A DNA stretch of 64,000 bases from contig CM076947.1 of the NCBI GenBank assembly GCA_039566865.1, positions 2,983,501 to 3,047,500 of the forward strand. The letters are read 5' to 3'. How positions within the stretch are numbered: position 1 is the first letter of the stretch; the number at the start of each line of letters is the position of its first letter. Shown piece after piece: positions 45,246 to 56,772 of this stretch. The stretch comes from Aurelia coerulea. Taxonomy: Eukaryota > Cnidaria > Scyphozoa > Semaeostomeae > Ulmaridae. Made by a program: the position numbers and the translations under genes. Under the pieces are notes generated by a model that did not search any database, was not told where the DNA came from, and saw nothing but the letters and a program-made list of their open reading frames with translations.

Positions 45246-45631
45246 GGTGCTTTCAAATATGTGTTCATGTTAATCTTGGGCTCTTTAGGTCCAGGAATGA
45301 TACCGAAGACGTTCATCCACCTCTTTGTCAAACGGACCGTTCTTGGGAGATTCAATACTGACATGAAGATTGTGCAATATGAATAGTCCCCTCTCTTCAA
45401 TGGAGCAATCCAATGAACAAAGAGCATGAAAGCAATGTTGTAAAAGCTGTCAGCAAATTCATAGGTAGCATTGCAAGTGATAGAAGGGCAAACTACCCTC
45501 GCATAAGACCTCATACTTTTGTTTGTCGAGCACGGTTTAGTGAGGCTATACATGGTGGAGGGAAACAAGGTGTGAAAGGGCTGGGCTATTACTGAGAGAA
45601 AACCCGATATTACCATAAGCAGATATGACAC
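45246..45631 (-). pseudogene. CACTA (En/Spm, tnp2-like) transposase fragment
   Basis: The frame contains N-L-P-R-T-V-R, then G-I-I-P-G-P-K-E-P-K, N-M-N-T-Y-L and V-D-D-L-L. This is a characteristic tnp2/Transposase_21 block (N-L-P-R-x-x-R ... G-x-x-P-G-P-x-E-P ... N-x-Y-L-x-P-x-V-x-E-L). Catalytic acidic residues lie elsewhere in the protein and are not present. It is cut by the shared segment at 45245. Confidence 0.6.
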
Positions 45632-45906
45632 TTCTTTGTTTGGTAGGTTGCATTTTGCTTTAATCAGTGCAAACCACTTGATGATTGAGATCGATCCTTG
45701 TGCTGCTCAGCGTGTTGGTCCATTCCATCAGCATTCATTTAATCATCATCAATTGGAAGTGCATAATCTACTGTATCTCTCTCATCTGCAAAAGACAGTT
45801 TACAGAGCTGACCACGATTCTGATGAGTTCCCACTCCTCTGGGGCGCAGTTTCGTTCAAAATCATTTTTGATTTTTGCAGTTTTTCAAGTGACAGTAGTG
45901 TGACTG

Positions 45907-46122
45907 TCATATTGCATAGTACTCACAGTGAAGGCATGGGTCACAGATATCTGATGTTTTGATTGTGAGATCATTTGGTAAAAAGATGGCGCAATGTGTA
46001 GATCTTATAGTTTCATAATGAAAAGTGGAAGGCATAGTTTCACAGTATGCAGCTGGTTTTCCGGTTTTGGTCCTGTAGAGAACCCCTGTTGAATCACATT
46101 TAAGGAGGTCAAATTTTGACAA
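45907..46122 (-). other. Unrecognised exon-like frame with cysteine pairs
   Basis: The frame reads T-K-T-G-K-P-A-A-Y-C-E-T, then R-S-T-H-C-A-I-F and D-I-C-D-P-C-L-H-C-E-Y, a plausible zinc-binding tail. An overlapping frame is also open. No family can be named. Confidence 0.3.
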
Positions 46123-47540
46123 GGAAAATCATTGACAAGGTTTGGCAGCATCAAAAAGTCCCTTAAATTCTTAACAGTTAATAAGGTTGTGATAAATTCC
46201 ATCCACTTTGGTATGGTAGGCCAAATGGTGCAAAATTCAAGAAAATATAATTGCATCACAATTCAATAGCTATTTTCAACGTCAAGAATTACGTTCAATA
46301 TCAAGGGTAGAATTTTCAATAAAATCAACGAATGATACCACATTCAAGACCTAAGAAATTCTAACACAAGTAAATCCCTTTCAACTTCAAGGGAACAATT
46401 CAACGTCAAGGGTAAAATCGCATAGTACTGAGATTTTAATTTAATCTTAGACACAAGAAGCTAGCAAATCGGTTAAATATTCACGGAGCTACGAGCTTTC
46501 AAAGTTCAAGTTTGTGCGAAAACTGAAACCAGATGCCCCTAAATTGTATATTTTGTGAAAGTAGAATCTCGTTTATTCAAAGCAAATCAAATGGATCTTC
46601 AAAAGCACTTTCAATAAGATTTCAAATTTCAAAGACACATTTCAAAAGAAAATAGCCCTGAATATAAGATCGAAATAACACAGAGTAAAGATGAAAATAT
46701 TCAAAAGTTGCTGAACATATTTACGGGGGTCCGTTCTGGTCGACATACAACACACCCTTGAAATAATGTTTTCCTTTTATAAGAATAATCCTAACTACAT
46801 TGTAATCAATTATTTGATACGCATAATCTAATTTTATCGTTTTTGTAATTAATTCTATTGGTCTCTCAAATAATTATTTACTTCATATTCCAATAATTAT
46901 TTTTGTCTGTTACTTCCATCCTAGTTGCAGTGTTAATTTCATCTCATTCTCCAATAATTATTTAGTTCATGTTGTCGTAATTATTTTTACCTACTTCCTC
47001 TTGAATTTCCCGTATCCAAGGCTAAATTTCATGTCTCTAAGATGGGAATTCTGTATCCAAGGCTGAATTCCCTGTATTCGTCTGTAGTGTAATGTGTGAG
47101 ATTGTTGTACTGTACTGTAGTGTGAAGTGCAACTCGGGGCTATGTAGAGTGGGGCTGCCTTCTTTTTTGGAATGACTATAATTTGAATGACTATAACAGG
47201 AAAGTAAATATCAATGTAATTCAATGTAGCAAACTTAGACGAATGTCCTCAGTCTAGGAGCCGCTCTGCTCTACATGGTTTCTCGTTGTACCTAGACTGT
47301 CTTCTCGTTGTATAGTTTAGTGTCTTTTGGTGTGGAGTAGTGTGGTGTGGTATTGGGTTCTTTCGTTAGTTAAATTAGATTATTGTTTATATTTATTGTA
47401 AGAGTCATTCATAGTGGGGACTAGATGACCATGTGTCTTTTCCCGCTATGATTGGCTCAGATTCTTGTATTGTAGTTTATTTTATTAGAGATTGATATAA
47501 AAAAAAATTCCCTGTATCTAAGGTATTCTGTTCAGAAAAT
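46123..47540. other. Interval with degenerate short repeats
   Basis: Around 46265-46430 variants of TTCAA-GTCAAGGGTA recur, and around 47000-47075 GTATCCAAGGCT is repeated. No gene was recognised. Confidence 0.5.
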
Positions 47541-47542
47541 GG

Positions 47543-48047
47543 AATCAAGGCTAGAGTAGTTTCGGGTATTATGGAACACTTGACAGAAAAAATCAATTGT
47601 CTGCATAATTTGTGGCAAATTCAGCCACACTTGGTATTAGCAATTAGGCCTAAGCATGCTCTAATGTTTCATCAGTATGCCCTGATTCCGAAACGTTGGT
47701 TGTTAATAAACAAGACAGAAAATGAACCTGGGTTGAGTTGGGAATTATGGAACACTGTCGGGTATTTTGGAACTAAGTTATTTCTATTGTTTTTATACTG
47801 GTTCATGTTTGAGATATCTCAAGAAAATGGCAGCCAGAAATCCCTTGATGTCTGATGTCCTTCATTATCAGCAATACGGAGAGTACACAAAATGCTACAG
47901 CAGCCTAACATCAATCAAAATATGACATACTTGCATCAAGCGAATTAACAAGTTTCTTTCTCATCCCCAGGCCCCCAAGCTTCATTTACTGAAGTGTCCC
48001 AAAATACCTGACGTCCCATATTACCCGAAACCACTCTAGCCTTGATT
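47543..48047. mobile_element. MITE with GGCTAGAGTAGTTTCGGGTA ends
   Basis: AATCAAGGCTAGAGT-GTTTCGGGTA at the left pairs with its inverse at the right over about 30 bp. GGGTATT-TGGAACACT is repeated inside. About 505 bp. No target duplication was resolved and no transposase. Confidence 0.75.
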
Positions 48048-48386
48048 TAGGATTTTTTCCTGCGCATTTTTGCTTCGTCATTTGTTCATTTAAACATGAA
48101 TGCAAATAATCCGAATAATATTCAGTCCATCACAAGGAACGCAATAGAAAGCATAAATCAACTCACTTAACTTGTTCAGCAATCATCACATGGACGGAGA
48201 CGGCTGAGGCCTGCTGAATCAACAGCAGTATCGAGCTCCAACAACTTTAGCAGAATAACATGCCAATCACTAGAGTCTCTAACACACTAACGGAATTGCA
48301 AAGAGGGTTTCCAACGACAAGACCATATTCAAATCCAAATCCACCATCATCGAGAAAATGGATCTTAATCTTCATCAAGTGGTGTA

Positions 48387-48995
48387 CCGGGTGACCCAGA
48401 AAAAAGGGACTTAACGCAATCTTTTGCAGAAAAGTGACCGATTGAGATGCTTCAAACGTTATTCTGTCGCTAAAAGACTAGCCTCTGCTTTGAGTATTTT
48501 TCGCAATTTTTGTCGGCACGGTAAATTTCCAAATTAAGGATTTCGAGGAAAAGAGCATGCCTGAAATCCTCAAAAAGTCGTCAAAAACAGGGGATCGATT
48601 TACAGCCATTTCAAATTTTCAAAACAACGAAGAGCGTGTTTCATTTCAACCTGGGAATAGGTAACCCAGTCGGAAGTCTTCAGAGCAAGTTTATAGTCTC
48701 TAGGTACTTGAAAATATTCTCAGGCAGAATGAAACACGCTCCTCGTTGTTTTGAAGATCTGAAATGGCTTCAAATCGATCCCCTGTTTTTGACGACTTTT
48801 TGAGAATTTCAAGCCTGCCCTTTTCCTCAAAATCCTTAATTCGGGAACTTTCCCGTGCCCAAAAAAATTGCGAAAAATACTCATAATGTAGGCTGGTCCT
48901 TTAGCGACAGAACAATGTTTGAAATATTTCAATCTGCCACTTACTTTTTTTTCTATAACAGATTGCGTTGGGTCACTTTTTTCTGGGTCACCCGG
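48387..48995. mobile_element. TA-target palindromic MITE, copy 1
   Basis: CCGGGTGACCCAGAAAAAAG ends flanked by TA (48385-48386, 48996-48997). The two arms of about 265 bp are inverted copies around a loop of about 70 bp. A second copy lies at 59963-60580 in opposite orientation, judged from the loop. Confidence 0.9.
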
Positions 48996-48999
48996 TATA

Positions 49000-50038
49000 T
49001 TTAAGTATGTTTAAGTATCAAGTGGCGTCTATTCATGTATATTTAAGAATGATGAATAAGAATTAAGAATAATGTAAAATTGCTAGTAAATAAATAAGGA
49101 AAAATTTCCCCATTTTTGGTCACCCTGTGGACTTGCAATGATCTTGCCTTTTCATATGTGGCTTTTCACAAACACAGTTGCCTTGTTTCTAACTTGCTTT
49201 GTTTATTTTCCTCCTGCTTACTTTTCAGTTGTTTTCATTGCTTGTTTGCCTGATCTCAGGGTAATCAATTTGTAACTGACGAATAAACTGTGAATAGCGA
49301 GTCAAATTATGTGTTGGAAAGTAAAGAATTTCATTCTGATTATGAAGTTTTATCAAATTTATTGCCTTGGGGGGCATTTGACTACTTTTCGTTTGGGGTG
49401 AGCCATCCAATATTCAGCAACGTAAAAGTTCCCTTCCTTACCAATTGTGCAACAAAAATGCCAATGGCCTGTTTTTTTTATCTAATTCATCCAACAAATC
49501 ACAAAAACAGATACGGTAAAATAGACACAATGAAAGTTGATAGTTTCCTTCCACCAAAACCTCAGTCTTCCCCATGCAACCCCCAGTACCTTAACAAAAA
49601 GACACGCTCCCAAGGTTTATTGCTGACACTAATACATACATACAGTATCTCTTTACAGCACTTAAACGTTGATACCTCTTTATCTATCTATCTATCTACC
49701 GGTATACTGACTGCCTTCTACGAAGAAGCTTAGCATCAGTGGAAGCACTTAGTTTTTCACAAACATCATTTTTCTGTCAGAAATTGGTTCCATATTCCTT
49801 CATAATCATCAGTGAGTTCAGCATCAGCGACAGTTGTGGTTGAATTGACGAAAAAAGACCTTCTCAATTGTTTCTTCGGTTGGAGAATAGGCCTATCACT
49901 AAGTCCCGACTTCTGCTTCTGAAGTTCCTCCTCTTCTTGGTGGCCAAATGTTGATCGGCAACGTTCGTTTTTGTACTCATGTACTTCTCACCCACCTCTG
50001 CTCTAAACTCTTAACTTTGTTCTGCACCTCTGCTCTGC
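49000..50038. other. Interval with no recognised gene
   Basis: A 147-codon plus frame (49290-49733) has no domain, crosses a (CTAT)n microsatellite at about 49680, and is probably chance. Confidence 0.45.
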
Positions 50039-50359
50039 TCATAACTTTGATCTGTTCTTTGTAGTAGCTTTGCTGGCATTACAAATTGATATGTAGCAAT
50101 TTTTGCAAATATAAGGAAGATCTGTTGCCTCCTCCTTCAACTCAATTCCCAAGCAATCTTCCAAGAGCTCTTTCTTCGACAATTCTCCTTTCTTCTCGCC
50201 AAAGACCTTCACACGAACCTCAGCAGGATTTTTATAAGTGAGAGCAATATCAACAGCGCAAATGATGCAGATTTTGAAAGCACTTGGCGACAAAATTTCA
50301 ATGCACTTTACCAGAGTTTTCAATGGAGGAGTTTTCCTGGAATCCAAGCTACCCGCCAT
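50039..50359 (-). CDS. N-terminal exon with paired C-x2-C motifs
   Basis: From ATG 50359 (context ATAATGGCGGG) about 106 codons are open: M-A-G-S-L-D-S-R-K, C-I-I-C-A-V-D-I-A-L, a Lys/Glu-rich spacer, Y-I-C-K-N-C-Y-I-S-I-C, then a stop. The spacing of the two C-x2-C pairs resembles the N-terminus of the gene at 36311, and I take both as the same kind of zinc-binding domain at the start of transposon-type genes. No donor or further exon was identified, so it is partial. Confidence 0.5.
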   Translation of the reverse strand: MAGSLDSRKTPPLKTLVKCIEILSPSAFKICIICAVDIALTYKNPAEVRVKVFGEKKGELSKKELLEDCLGIELKEEATDLPYICKNCYISICNASKATTKNRSKL

Positions 50360-50520
50360 TATTGTGTTTGAAGTTAAAGCAAATGAAGTCAACCCCCTGC
50401 CCTGGAACCAGGTTGCCTAGTAACAGGACTTACATTTCCCAAGTGATCTGACCATTAGTAATTATTGTTCTGCCGAGAGTAACAAGTCTTTCTCTTCTCT
50501 TTCTTCTCGTGTTGAGTCCA

Positions 50521-50653
50521 GAATCACAAGATAAAACTACTTTCGTCAAACGTACAGGTGTCTATGCTTATGATGTCATGAGTTTTGGGTTGTGTAATGC
50601 TCCTCCCTGTTTCCAACGTTTAATGTCACATGTGCTCCATGGTCTCAAACATT
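50521..50653 (+). pseudogene. Ty3/Gypsy reverse-transcriptase scrap
   Basis: The frame reads K-T-T-F-V-K-R-T-G-V-Y, V-M-S-F-G-L-C-N-A-P-P-C-F-Q-R-L-M. This is the unmistakable M-P-F-G-L-x-N-A-P-x-x-F-Q-x-x-M block of Gypsy RT. It is about 44 codons; no flanking RT motifs were seen. Confidence 0.85.
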
Positions 50654-50760
50654 GAACATTGGAACACAACTTCATCAGGGCATAATCATGTCACTCCAGG
50701 AATTATTAACATTTTGTTGTTTGAATATTTTAGTTTGTCTTTGTTTGATTGGTTTTGCAG

Positions 50761-51130
50761 TATGTGCTCTGTTAAAGTGCGAAAAAATATAAGATTTTGT
50801 TGGAATTGCAATGCTGATCAGTCAAAATATGGACCTGTTGATTGGGCTGCTGGCTCAAATGATTGCACCGGCGCAGGTAATCCATCAACGTCATCATCAA
50901 CAAGTACCAATGATTCAGAGAAAGGGCTCTGTTTTTGCCGACCAATAAGTCAAAAGATAAGTATAGTTTTATAGTTTTACGAAGACCAAATCTTCAGAGA
51001 GCAGAGCTGGAAGTGATTTTCGCCCAAAGAAAAAGCAGAAATTGAAAGACAACAAGGAAGGAGTAACCATAAGCATTGGGCTAAAAACAACTGGGCGAAG
51101 AAGAGTTAAATACAGTACTTGGAAAGTGTT
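50761..51130 (+). pseudogene. Zinc-ribbon N-terminal exon of a hypothetical protein
   Basis: After TTGGTTTTGCAG the frame reads M-C-S-V-K-V-R-K-N-I-R-F-C-W-N-C-N-A, a zinc-ribbon start (usual C-x2-C ... F-C-x-x-C; the first pair is damaged here). A Ser/Thr-rich linker and, in shifted frames, R-P-K-K-K-Q-K-L-K and E-G-V-T-I-S-I-G follow. The order matches uncharacterised cnidarian proteins. Frameshifts and stops disable it. Confidence 0.45.
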
Positions 51131-52131
51131 TACCAATTAATGTGCCAAAGGCAGCTACCTATTCTAACATAGGTGATTGAGCAATTATAAAATGGTCAGC
51201 ATTTGACTTTGTTATCATTGTGTACGATTTTATTGAGATTTTCCCAAAAATGTTTGATTTGTTCCATATTCATACATACTTTTTTTTTTTTTATATTCAT
51301 ACTCATGCCAGGCTAGCATTTTTCAAGGGTCGTTTTTGACAAAAACACTTTTTTACCCTTTTCTACATGAAGTATGAATTAATTTGATGTATAGACATTT
51401 ATGTTTGCATCTATTTTGTAAAAATCTTGCAAGAATTAAGCACTGCAAGTACCCTGAAAATGCTGTTTTGAGTAAATAAGCTTTTAGTTTGAATGTCAGT
51501 GGAATTTTGAACATTTTGCAAAGTCTTGTTTTAAAATGGGATTTTTTTAACTCTGTACTCAAACTTCAAACTTGAAATGACTGCCAGTTTGAAAAACTCA
51601 GATTCTGTTTTAAATTTGCTTCACTTTGTCCCTTTTGTAACAATTAGATGCTCCAGCGGCATATTGTTTTCATTGTCGTGATATATTTTTTAGTTCTTTT
51701 TGACAGTGTTTTGTATTTTAGTTGCTTTCATTTCATTTTGCTGCTGTGCTGTTTGCTGTCTCTGTTTTCTTGAGCCTTTCAATGCTCTTTTGCTGCTGCT
51801 TGCCCATTCTCTCATCGCACCAGAAGTAATTTTTTATAAGAAACTAAGGTCCGGGGCTGGGCTGGTAGGCAGTTTCTTAACCCTATTACTACCAGGGGGG
51901 TGCACAAAGTTCCCGCGGCAAAGTTTATTTGATGTAGTGTCGTCAGTTCGAGAGATTAAGATCTGAAACTTGGCGACTTTTCCTAAAATTTCATGGACTG
52001 ATTAACATTTGTAATTTTTTTTCAAAATGGTAGATACTGATCACGTGAGCAGCCTCTTTTCAACACGTGGTCAGCCGGACAATTAAAGAAGCCAGTTCAT
52101 TTTTGCAAGGATGACCGTAGAACATTGAGAA
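51131..52131. other. Interval with a MITE end fragment
   Basis: At about 51828-51882 an ATAAGAAAC-type left end (TTTTTTATAAGAAACTAAGG, GGTAGGCAGTTTCTTAA) occurs without a right end. The rest is AT-rich with no gene. Confidence 0.6.
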
Positions 52132-52133
52132 TA

Positions 52134-52606
52134 CAGCAAAAACCCGCATATAAGAACCTTACATTTTGAAATCACCCTGTTTAGGTTCTTATGCATTTGA
52201 TACTATTCTTGAAAACAGGATGCAAGGTTCTTAAATAGGTTCTTATCAAAAGAATTAATTACAGATCTTCAGGAATTTAGGCCAAATATAAGAAAACAAG
52301 GTTTTCAGGTACTCACTATCATGACACAATTTTGTAAAGAATAACCTCATTTACCGAGCCTTATCTGTGTCAATTACATTCATACAAGGAATTTTTTATG
52401 CTTTGTATCTACTTAAGTATTTGGCTAAATTTATCAAAATAGTTTATCACATATTACCAACCAGTAGTTCACATTTAACTCTTTTAAAGATAAGAACCAT
52501 CCTTGGGTTTCAGGATGAATAGGTTCTTCTGTAATGGGGTGAAATTAGAACGTTTTAGGCCTTAGGTTCTTATAAGTGGGTGGTTCTTATATGCGGGTTT
52601 TTACTG
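52134..52606. mobile_element. TA-target MITE with pogo-like ends
   Basis: CAGCAAAAACCCGCATATAA left and the inverse with one change right, flanked by TA (52132-52133, 52607-52608). The interior is full of GGTTCTTA/TAAGAACC repeats. 473 bp, non-autonomous. Confidence 0.85.
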
Positions 52607-52636
52607 TACCACCATTTGATAGCTCTCGGTGAACTG

Positions 52637-52872
52637 TAAATGGTCAAAATTGGTTCTATTAATTATCAAGAATTTTAAGGCATTTTAGAGTATTTTGATC
52701 AGTGATTAGTGGTTTAAATGAAACAATGAAAATGTGATGCAAATAAATGATGAATATATGATATAAATAATGAGCTTAAGTTGACATTACATTGCCGATT
52801 TTTATTCAGTGATGCTATTGGATACATTCTAGTAACATTATGATTGAAATTATCAACTAAGAACTTAGATAA
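52637..52872. repeat. Dispersed repeat, copy B (empty site)
   Basis: Matches 18573-19150 without the LINE: GATGAATATATGATATAAAT runs directly into AATGAGC. Confidence 0.85.
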
Positions 52873-53392
52873 TGCTACAGACCTGAGCAATAACACAAAC
52901 TCATTCACTGCTATCATTCTCAAAATTGGACGCAATTTCTAATGATTTCTGGTATAGAGACATCATTTGGGCCTAAGCTTTTCCACGCTTAAAACTCAAT
53001 CTATTGAACTTAAAAAGTTATGGTAAAATTCTTGAGCTAAATAACGCACTTACCCATGACTTAGACACCAGTTTGACTTTGTTTGCCTTTCTTACTTTAG
53101 CAAATCTTTATAAGAAACAACCAGTTGTGGGTGAATTACAAAAACTTTCCTCGGTCAATATTTTTCTCTGGACAGTCTCTTGGCTTCTAACAAACAGTGA
53201 ACTTTGACAATGTATCAAAAAATTCTTGCATCACAGAACATTCCTACAAACGATATTCCATGCACTTTAGCAAGGCACTTGTGAATTGTTTCCAATGCAA
53301 TTCGTTCTTTTTGTTCTGATTTCAATCAATGCAAAACATAAAAAACCAAACATTTTGTTGGGTTTGCTGAAAAGATACCAGGTTTTGCTCTT

Positions 53393-53620
53393 TTGTTTGT
53401 TTGCATTGATTCAATGATCGGTCCTGGGGAAGAATTCAACTACCATGCACTTAAGAAAATTGCTTTTCAAGGTCAAACATATGTTAAAATCAAAGAGGGT
53501 TATGAGCATATATACAGAAAGTATGATCCTATAATTCTTTCTGATCCTGATCAAGATAACAAAGAATTATCAAAATGCAGGTCAAAATATCAATACCTTA
53601 CCTCTTTGGTGGCTTTCTGA
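53393..53620 (+). other. Unrecognised 75-codon frame
   Basis: The frame I-G-P-G-E-E-F-N-Y-H-A-L ... H-I-Y-R-K-Y-D-P-I-I-L-S-D-P-D looks protein-like, but I know no family for it. No splice signals were settled. Confidence 0.25.
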
Positions 53621-53659
53621 AAGCAGCAAATTTCCGCGAGTTTTGATTGCATTATGATC

Positions 53660-53798
53660 TTTAGGGCCCTGTTTACATGATACCGTTTTCATTCCATATC
53701 GGATTGGTTTCATATCGGATTGGCGGATCGGATTCCTTGTAAACACAACCCCCAATACGATATGAAATGAAAACGGTATTGTGTAAACAGGGCCTAAA
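53660..53798. mobile_element. Small MITE with TTTAGGGCCCTGTTTACA ends
   Basis: TTTAGGGCCCTGTTTACA left and TGTAAACAGGGCCTAAA right, with pairing continuing through ATACCGTTTTCAT. 139 bp, able to fold into one hairpin. No clear target duplication. Confidence 0.8.
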
Positions 53799-54267
53799 GC
53801 CCAACGCCCTTTCTCTTCCTACTGTTCTGATCGGTAACCTGTTATGGGTTTCCCTGGTCTTTTCCAAATGTAGAAGACTTACATTAGAAGGCTTTAATTA
53901 ATTTTGAGACATGTGATACGCTACTACTTTCTGTTGTATAATGATTGCAGGAGAGAAAATTTTTCCACGAACAACTTATGAAGGGCTCTTTGCAACGTTT
54001 TAGTTACCTTCAGCCGTCCGCAAAATATGTTTTTGGCCCTCCAGCACCTCACGGTTGATTTGCTAGGCAGGCAAACTGAGCTAAAAAGCGGACCATGTTT
54101 TCTCCAATAACAATGGAGAGCCCTGTTGTTTTTTAATTTGTTTTACGTCATTTTATTCTGAGCCCCCGTGACCCATATGTTATCTACATGGAAAAAGCCA
54201 TCTAGCCAATAATATGCTTCTTCACTGGTGCTGAAACGTCATCTTCACCGGCGCTCAATACGATCCA

Positions 54268-54640
54268 CTATTTTACACTCCTTAATTCTACATAATTACA
54301 ATATTTACAGTACTTAAGGAACAAATTAAACTTATCTACAGATTCAGGATTAAGATTAACATGAACAAAACCAAAGTGTTTCAAATATCTACATAATTCA
54401 AAATTAAATAATCCACCACCCAGTCCCAGATAAACATTCTCAAATTCATACAACGAGTCATTTTTCTCAGCAATGTCCAATACTTTAACCAAGTTCGATT
54501 GAGCGATCGACAAATGACATCTAAATGCATTGCAACAGCTAGTGTAGCTTTTTCAACCTTATTCCAACTGCAATTCAGTACATTTGAATAAATATCATTT
54601 TTTGTGATCTTCATTATTGTGAATCCACTGATTATTTTCT
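54268..54640 (-). other. Unrecognised frame pair, possibly one decayed protein
   Basis: Two overlapping minus frames read as one protein with a frame change near 54500: N-C-S-W-N-K-V-E-K-A-T, then Y-L-G-L-G-G-G-L-F-N-F-E-L-C and K-Y-C-K-Y-C-N-Y. Family unknown. Confidence 0.25.
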
Positions 54641-54644
54641 TGTA

Positions 54645-55009
54645 AAACAAAATTTTTCTATAAGAAACTAAAATTTGGGCCAATAGGCAGCACTAAAAAT
54701 TTCTTGAAATTATCAGATTTTCAATACTCAGAGTTTCTTACGAGTTTCTTAGATGCTCCATAACAATCTTCATGTTCACTACATCTACATATGCCTTCGT
54801 GAACATTTCAACACAAGGTTTTAAACATTACTCAAGAACCTTATGAGTAATATGAGCCAGGAAACAAATGAAAGTAAAGTAAAAGTATGCCAAGGATTTT
54901 CTTAATCAAAGTAAATATTTTCTTATTTTTCCAGCACTGGAGTTTCTTATTTTTTTTGGCGATCTGAGAGTTGAGTTTCTTATGGGTAGTTTCTCATAAA
55001 AGTAACGTG
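54645..55009. mobile_element. ATAAGAAAC-type MITE, copy 6
   Basis: The element reads TA-AAACAAAATTTTTCTATAAG ... CTCATAAAAGTAACGTG-TA. It is the uninterrupted paralogue of 41339-41828. Confidence 0.85.
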
Positions 55010-55523
55010 TATCAAATTTCCAGATGCATGTATGGTAATTGGTATCCCCAGGTGCAGGCAAAAGGATTAGGTTACATATTAGTTCAGTAAAAATAGCACA
55101 AATTTCCAGTCTGTGTCATTGTATTAGCTGAATGAGTTTGAAGTAATAATATTGCTGAAATCGGTCATGAAAAAATACTTTGAAAATTAATTTGCACAGA
55201 TTTCTTTTTGAGTTAATAAAACTTGTGTTTCAAAAATATGTTGAAAGAGCTCTTACCAGACACTAAACAAAGGATTGGACTTTGATGTAATATTAGAAAT
55301 ATTTCATTCATGGGCCTTGAATAACAAGAACTTTATCATGTGCACTGTTTGTTTTCACGACCATCTCTTTGCTTTCACCCAAGTGTACAACAAAAATTGT
55401 TTAACAGATAGTATTTACTCATGGCATCAACCCTGTTTAAACCTGAAATAATCTGTCGACAGGATTGTGCTGTCAGTATCTTTGTAGAGATCTCAATGTG
55501 GTTCATAATGTGGATTGGTAAAG

Positions 55524-55612
55524 TGCGAGTTGCGAGTTATGAGTTGCTCTTATCTTGCGAGTTATGAGTTGCGAGTTGGTAGTGAGTTGGTAGTGAAAAG
55601 TGCGAGTTGGTA
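55524..55612 (+). repeat. Minisatellite GCGAGTT(AT/GC)GAGTT
   Basis: About ten imperfect 7-14-bp units built from GCGAGTT, ATGAGTT and GGTAGTGAGTT. Confidence 0.9.
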
Positions 55613-56772
55613 CATATGACTTAAAATACCTAAAATCTTCCATAACGAGGCTTTGGATTGGCCAATCTAACTACGTTGATGTTTTATTTTTGCGACAATA
55701 GGTATAGGTAGCCAAGACTAGGCTACTAATCTACTGCAGCAGGTCTATTGTTCAGTTATTCTTCAAGAATCTTGAATTTTCCAAAAAAATTGAAAATAGG
55801 TCAACAGCAAGTCCAAAATAATAAGGTATATCGAAATCTCCCTGCAGTTGCAAATATAACAGATCGTCTGGAGAAACGGAAATTGGATGGCAAACAAATA
55901 ACCTTCCTTGCCCTTGTTCCTTTGAATAATATCTGCTGGGGGTCTCAAAAACATCTGTGCCGTTTAAATGGTTAATGCGAAACAACCATGAATCTGATTT
56001 TCCTCCTTTCAGATTTTTCAATCAAAGAAGTTTCAAATTGGAGTTTGAGACCAAGCATGAGTAGATCTGATAAGTAATTGCTGATTTATGGAGCAAAGAA
56101 ATGAAAATTAATGGCTTCGTGAAAAGCAGAGGATTTACTTGAATGAAAAAACGCACATAGCCTGGTTTTCTAAATTTTCATAAGTGAATCAGATAGTCAA
56201 AGATAAGATCTTGTGGTAACCAATAAGGAAAAAACATATTTAGGGTTGCTATAAGTGGTGATGTGCAACGCAAGTGCTGCAGACCAGGACATGCTTGCGT
56301 CAAATATTTGCTTCTCGAAAGTCATGAAATCTTTTTAACCAAAAATATTGCTTTCCATTAGATGCCCGGTGAATATTCGATTCACATTCTCATGAATCTG
56401 CAACTACTTTTCTAATTTGCTATTTACGCAGACTTGGTACCAAACTCTGACTTAAATCTCTTCTATTCAAAGATTTGAAAAACAGGGCTCCTTCACAGCA
56501 GCCATTCAAACAACAGACAAGTTTTGGGACATCCTGTATACACGTTAGTGCATTAAATTGAAAGAATTTAAAGGCTTACCGTCAAATCAAGGTGTAAAAC
56601 GCCTGCTCTCATGGTTAAGCGATGTCAGTTATTGTAAATCAATAGGTGGTATTCCCTGGACGGAAAATCCTTCTATCTGAATGTTTGCTTTTTCCTCTAC
56701 CGTGAGTCTTCCAAGTAAGGGGTCCTTTCGCACAGTCAGATTTTGCAGTGGCCGAATATTGTTGTGTATGCC
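55613..56772. other. Interval with no recognised gene
   Basis: Short overlapping frames on both strands without domains. Confidence 0.45.

Noticed and set aside
49290..49733. 147-codon plus-strand frame
   Set aside because: No domain, runs through a (CTAT)n microsatellite, AT-driven composition.
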